Assembly: GCF_028453695.1 (NCBI RefSeq)
Contig: NC_135774.1
Location: 18,848,001 to 18,912,000 of the forward strand
Direction of reading: 5' to 3'
DNA length: 64,000 nucleotides
From: Augochlora pura
Taxonomy: Eukaryota > Arthropoda > Insecta > Hymenoptera > Halictidae
Below the pieces are notes generated by a model that saw nothing but the letters and a program-made list of their open reading frames with translations, was not told the origin of the DNA and did no database searches. This document shows positions 58,917 through 64,000 of this stretch, piece after piece. Position numbers and translations under genes: made by a program. The first letter of the stretch is position 1, and each line of letters opens with the position of its first letter.

Positions 58917-61900
58917 GTATAAAAGTTCTTGACACTTCACCAACCGATAACTATTGTACAAATCGGTTTTTATCAATAATTTATCTATTATTGAGATAAA
59001 AGTGTTACTTTTGCAGTTAATACAATAAATAAAGAGGAAATAAGATATACAAAATAAATATTGTTTAATGATATCGTTATGAAAATACACCAATGTTAAT
59101 ATATTTAATGCCCAGTTATTATTAATTTAAACGTTAATTAATTTAAATTTTAAAATAACAGAAACATTGCAATAATTAACAGGTCGAATACATCACAGTG
59201 GAGACACAGTAACGATATTGTTACATTATTTTCCACTTATTACAAATATTGAAAGAAGGAATATGTGTTCATCTTATACATATATTATACTACATATGTT
59301 CAACTTATGGTTTCTAGGATTTACGCAAAGAATTTTGATATCGCATAAAGATCCGCTGTCTATCCGCAAAAGCGTATATCGTCGACGAAATAACCGTACC
59401 ATTGCGAGAGCGTGAACAATTTAGAAAAATATCGACGTTCATGAAAGCGCCGATGAGAAATATTCAAGATAAATCTGGTAAAAATCCAAGCGAAGTGACA
59501 TCAAGCGACAGCGTCGCCGCTTCTTTGAACACTTTTTGTTTCGCCTCTGTCATGACGGTCTTCCTCGTTCTCTCCCTCGCATCCACGCATCGGTTTTTTC
59601 GAAACATCGCTTCGCTTCATCATTTTCCCATCTATTTTTTAAATAGGGAGTTTTTGCCCTTTCCGTCTTGCGGAAAGTTCTCGGTGGTACACTTTCGTCG
59701 TCGTTCTACGTCCCGGTTCTTTCTGATGGAGCAGCGGAGGAGGGATGAACGTGGGGCGAATGGAGCCAAGCCACCCCAGGGCGACAATTACTTGTAACAC
59801 CATCGGTCTCATGAGGACGATGGGCACTTGATGGGGCGTACTTTCCACCAAAAAAAGGATATTACTGCAGCCTAGATCGACTCTGCCCCATTGTACGAGG
59901 AGTGCACGCCCCCTTCTCGCCCCCTGTCTTATCGCAGCTGAACGTGGCTGATGATCCACCAAAAGCCACCCCTGATTTCGACGACGGCTCCCACGATAAG
60001 GTACTAATAACAGATCCGGAGAGAACTTTCGTGGAAAGTGTCCTTACACGGAATACCTGATTTTCGACCGACTGCAACGAGATTACTTTTCCATGCGTTT
60101 CAACATATCGAGGTTATGTGAATTTATTTAAACCTCTCACGCCTTGTTTTTATTATAACAGACGCTTGAATTACAAAATTCATTTTACCGTTTCATAAAG
60201 AATCTTCGTAATTTTAGTAATTTGAAAATTAAAAATGTGAGAGCGTTCGTTTTGGCCAGTTTATAGATTTATCCTTTAATAAAAATTAATACGTAAATGG
60301 TCCCGCTACGTTGAAATCAACGCGGACAATTTTTATTTCATATAAGAATCCACGATTCTAATAAAATTTTTGTTGATCTTAATCGCTTTAACATAATCGC
60401 TGAAACATGATACAATGTTTCAGTATCATTTCTTTTCGAATATTAAACTTTTATGTTAGCAATTAATATTTGAACCAGTGAAAATCGAGCAAGACGAAAG
60501 GAAAAGGAGAAATAATAATAAGAAACGTATTTAGCAGCAGTACAAATAATATTCATTAGAGAATGTAATTTTTTCTAATTTTCCAGATTCACAGATTCGT
60601 TACGGTAGAGGATTAAGAAGCTTAACAATCTCTGCACATCATTAGCAACGTTTACACCTTGTTAAAAATGGGCGGAGGGTATAAAGAAGTAAATGAATTA
60701 TAGCTTGGCCGGAAGCCAAGTATTTTTCTACATGAGATCCCATAATATTTAACATAAATTCCATTTAATAATTTCAGTTTTTAATGTCGAGAAATGTAAG
60801 CAATTTAAAACATCAAAATTTTTCAATAATTTCTGATAGCAGCTCTGTGTAATTAAAAAACTCTTAAGCAAATAGCGCAATTAAAAAATTTATTAATTGA
60901 CTTTATAGGTATTCGTAATTATTGAGAAATTAAAAATGATTTCAAATGTTATAATTTTCATTTACAAAATTTAAATGTGACAATAGTATTTTTAATTGAT
61001 ATGTAGATAATATTTTACTCTTTTTCAGTTGCTTAGAAAGTTAAATACTTCGATTAATAAATTGCATTATAAAATTGAATTTTACACTTAATTTTACACT
61101 TGTGTTTATTTCAAGATGTGAAGTGTATACTTCTACTCTTTTGAATGAAGTTTTTTTAAAAAATCAACGTGTCTATTATAACATAATTACAGAAATTAAT
61201 CTTATATTTTCCTCTTGAAATTGTACAATTTCGAACGACTATAAAAAATTTTAATAATTTTTCTCCACATTTAGGTAAATATTAATTTAGAAAAATTAAT
61301 CTCTTCTATGCTATGATACAAAAACCAATTTGTAATATTTTATAACAAAAACATCGACGATTCTCATAATTTAGCAATCTTTTAATTTTTTATATAATAA
61401 CTACAATCAAAATTTTGTATTTTTTGCAAAGTCTTCTATGTTTCTATAATATACTTAAAATATCTTTATAGTCGTGAGGGGCACACATTTTCATAACAAA
61501 TTTTGACCATCGTAAATGCTGTTTATTAGGCCGACGAGGTGTAAGGTAAATAATAAATCGCGGATTTCGAGCGTCTATAATTGCAAAGTTTGCTCACTAT
61601 TTCCGGTGTAACCTGGCTAGATCAAAACCCCGCGCGTCCATCGAATCCGATATGCAAATGTTATTAACACGCGTAAACTAAACACGAATCCGATATTTGC
61701 AAAGTTCTCTCGACTACGATTCGACTCGAGCTTTCCATGGCTGTCGTTCTACGTCGCTAATACTATTATCTTCATTAAACTGGTCCACATATTGGCAAAT
61801 GTAAAACGCAAAGTGACATTACGGGCGATTTAATCGAACACGTTCTGCCTTGGCCCCGGCGACTAATTAAATCAACCGGACGAGTTGAAAATTAATACCT

Positions 61901-62572
61901 CGACGCGCGACGCTGTACGCTCGCGAGCACAATAAATCTAACAATAATAAAACTAGCTCGCAGCCATAATTCATCGTTCATTCCCGATCGCATAAAGCAT
62001 ATCGGACCGGACCGTTCATCTCCCCTTCAACCGCCCCTGCTTTCTCTCTTTCTCTCTTTCTGTCTTTCTCTCACACACCACACACCCTCGCCGATCGAAA
62101 ATAACAGTTTCGTACGAAATTATACGGAACTACCACTTGTCTACCACCCCCACCCCCGCTCATCCCATTACAACAAACTCCGCATAAAGTCCACTCGAAT
62201 CCTCGTTATCAGACTAATGTTCATTTTTCATTTTAATCACTAGCCACCGCAGAGCCGGCTCGCTTACGCGACCAGTCGCTAATTAATTAAATTGAGACCA
62301 CAAACAATTTATTACGTCACGCGATAGGCATTCGCGGGTGCGCGGCCGCATGTGCGTGCACGCACACACGCGTATACAAAGCCAGCCAAAAGTTACGGCC
62401 TAACCGCGTTATTGTATTGGCGACAAATTACCTCTTGTTAGGAAACGCGACACTGTTAACCACACCAGTGAGTGTTTTGCAGAATTGAATAATACCGCCG
62501 TGGTTTGTTTGTCGAAGCTTTCTTCTTATCGAATATTGCGGTACATCATTCCTATTTGATCCGGTAAAGTCA
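58917..62572. other. intronic stretch with GC-rich islands, no gene seen
   Basis: GC-richer islands at 59400-60080 and 61540-62540 carry overlapping frames without domains. A pyrimidine (CTTT/CT)n tract lies at 62040-62075 and a CACA-rich block follows. The rest is AT-rich. Confidence 0.45.
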
Positions 62573-62940
62573 CAGGGTGGTTCGCCTAAACTTTCTCATC
62601 TAAATACGTTTTTAGATAGTGGCATAATCTTGACGTTAGAACGAAAGTTTTCATATGGAATTTGATTGACTAATTGATGACGATGGAAAAAGTAATTGTC
62701 CTCAGCGCCATTTGTTTCGAAATTGTTAAGGTCATCGATGTTGATTTGCATATAAATGGATGCTTGTTACTGTCGCATCGCGTAGCTGACGTTAAAATAC
62801 ATTTACACGCGTGTAACGACTTGATTTTCCAAAATGTGTTTGACTTGAAACACGGAAACGAAATATAATATTATCATAATACCACATTAAAACACTGCAT
62901 TAATTTATATTCTATATTCTCATCTAGGTGGACTATCCTG
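62573..62940. mobile_element. probable CAGGGTG-type MITE, 368 bp
   Basis: Left end CAGGGTGGTTCGCCTA, right end TAGGTGGACTATCCTG. The inverted ends match at about 12 of 16 bases. The interior holds a 64-residue frame without a domain. A clean target duplication is not visible. Confidence 0.5.
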
Positions 62941-63026
62941 TATATTTATCTTGTATAAAGAATCTTTTTTTATCTTGACTTTATGAAATATCTCAGCGTA
63001 ATTCTGCAATGGACGTTAATTTAACC
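62941..63026. other. AT-rich spacer
   Basis: No recognisable content. Confidence 0.4.
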
Positions 63027-63104
63027 CGTTGAATTACAACGTTGAATCACAGTGTTAAATTGCATGGTTGAATTACTACGTCAAATTAGCAGGTTAAATT
63101 ACGA
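63027..63104. repeat. 13-bp tandem repeat, 6 copies
   Basis: Units CGTTGAATTACAA, CGTTGAATCACAG, TGTTAAATTGCAT, GGTTGAATTACTA, CGTCAAATTAGCA, GGTTAAATTACGA follow without any gap. The core GTT(G/A)AATTAC is kept while flanks drift. Confidence 0.8.
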
Positions 63105-64000
63105 CAACTTACAAAGTTTTTATGGGAAGGAATATTTCCAGCCAGCTCCCTTGAACATCGGCAGCGTAATATTTTCTGCTTTTGCTTATTTATAATACTC
63201 GTACTCGCTTGCGCAGAAAATGTGAATCTAGTAAATTTACATTGCAATTATAGTTAGTCCCTATAATAATTTTCTTTTTTAATGACATCGATATTTTATC
63301 GCATTGGAGCAAATTGTCTATTAGTGAATATTTTATATTTTATTAACTTCATCGTACATTTGTTTCTTCTTCTAGTTGTTCATTAAGAGGATAACATTTT
63401 CTGGAAAAATTTTTACAACATCGTTTGTTTCCGCCGCTTTGATGATTTTACGAATAAAAACTTCGCAACAATCTGCAAATACAGTTCTAAAATATAAACA
63501 ATGCTTTCACCGAGAATATCGTAAATAAAAGGAAGGTTGTAGCATTGATTTGTAAAATACCAATGTGGTAATTTTTATTGACAAACGAGCCGCGTGTTTA
63601 CTGGAAACAATTGTAAATCACTCGTACGAAACCAAGTTCTTTATACACATCATTGTTGAAAGTATACGTTAGAAAGAATATGCGAGCAGTGTTGTGCTTA
63701 ATGGCTATTGTTTGATACAATTAATCAACCTAAAAGGAATATTAGTAGATTTGTTTAATATAATACAATTTCTGCTTCATATTTAGTTAATACATTTTCT
63801 TATTAGACTTCAAAATCATCGATTTTTAAGATGTGAACGCCAACAATAAAAATTACAGTTGTAAAATCTAATTCTATAGGACTGCTAAATTATTATAATT
63901 GTAAAAGTTATTGCGTCAATAACAAAATCTTAGAAGTTTTTATCGATACACGTTTATAATCAAAATAAGTCAGAAACGTGGCAATTAGAATCGACAATTA
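63105..64000. other. AT-rich intronic stretch to window end
   Basis: No repeat ends, RNA gene or coding segment recognised. Confidence 0.45.

Noticed and set aside
59402..59797. 131-residue frame with a hydrophobic segment that might be a receptor membrane span
   Set aside because: Only one hydrophobic stretch, no resemblance to the RYK juxtamembrane region, and no credible splice sites at suitable positions.

Overview
This 64 kb window looks like intronic DNA from an insect. The best guess is Hymenoptera (bee, ant or wasp). The base composition is AT-rich with short GC-rich islands, there is no prokaryotic-style gene packing, and the mobile elements are mariner, Tc1, piggyBac/TTAA MITEs, non-LTR elements and solo LTRs. 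I could run no database search, so the placement is an inference.

Only one host coding segment can be supported: a 128-bp exon on the + strand at 37639-37766. It has a textbook acceptor and donor and encodes the middle of a WIF (Wnt-binding) domain of the RYK/Derailed receptor family. No kinase, transmembrane or signal-peptide exon was recognised. The simplest reading is that the window covers the ends of two very large introns of a drl/RYK-type gene, with at least 37 kb on the 5' side and 26 kb on the 3' side.

The rest is a layered record of transposition. From left to right: a non-LTR retrotransposon 3' end (1-1110); a solo LTR (5960-6582); an internally deleted piggyBac-like element carrying the C-terminal zinc-finger region of the transposase (7043-7550), followed by a MITE with related ends (7955-8145); a second TTAA MITE family (10095-10345); a mariner remnant (10600-11080); a nested complex at 16829-17744 where a repeat holds a TTAA MITE that holds another TTAA MITE; a small solo LTR flanked by GTAC (19492-19817); a copy of the outer repeat beside a decayed Tc1 transposase (22007-23182); a probable solo LTR (23637-24113); a 361-bp foldback element (28601-28961); further MITE copies (34549-36290); and a LINE RNase H fragment (36410-36775). 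Right of the exon lie a TTAA MITE (40471-40696), an internally deleted mariner with intact TIRs (44355-45286), a long-TIR MITE (45518-46007), an LTR nested inside a larger minisatellite-bearing LTR (54008-55430), and a second copy of the first solo LTR (55962-56600).

The most informative structures are the two nested insertions, because related empty-site copies occur in the same window and let the order of events be read. I found no CRISPR, tRNA, rRNA, operon or intact autonomous transposon. Most other open reading frames are short, compositionally random and without recognisable domains.
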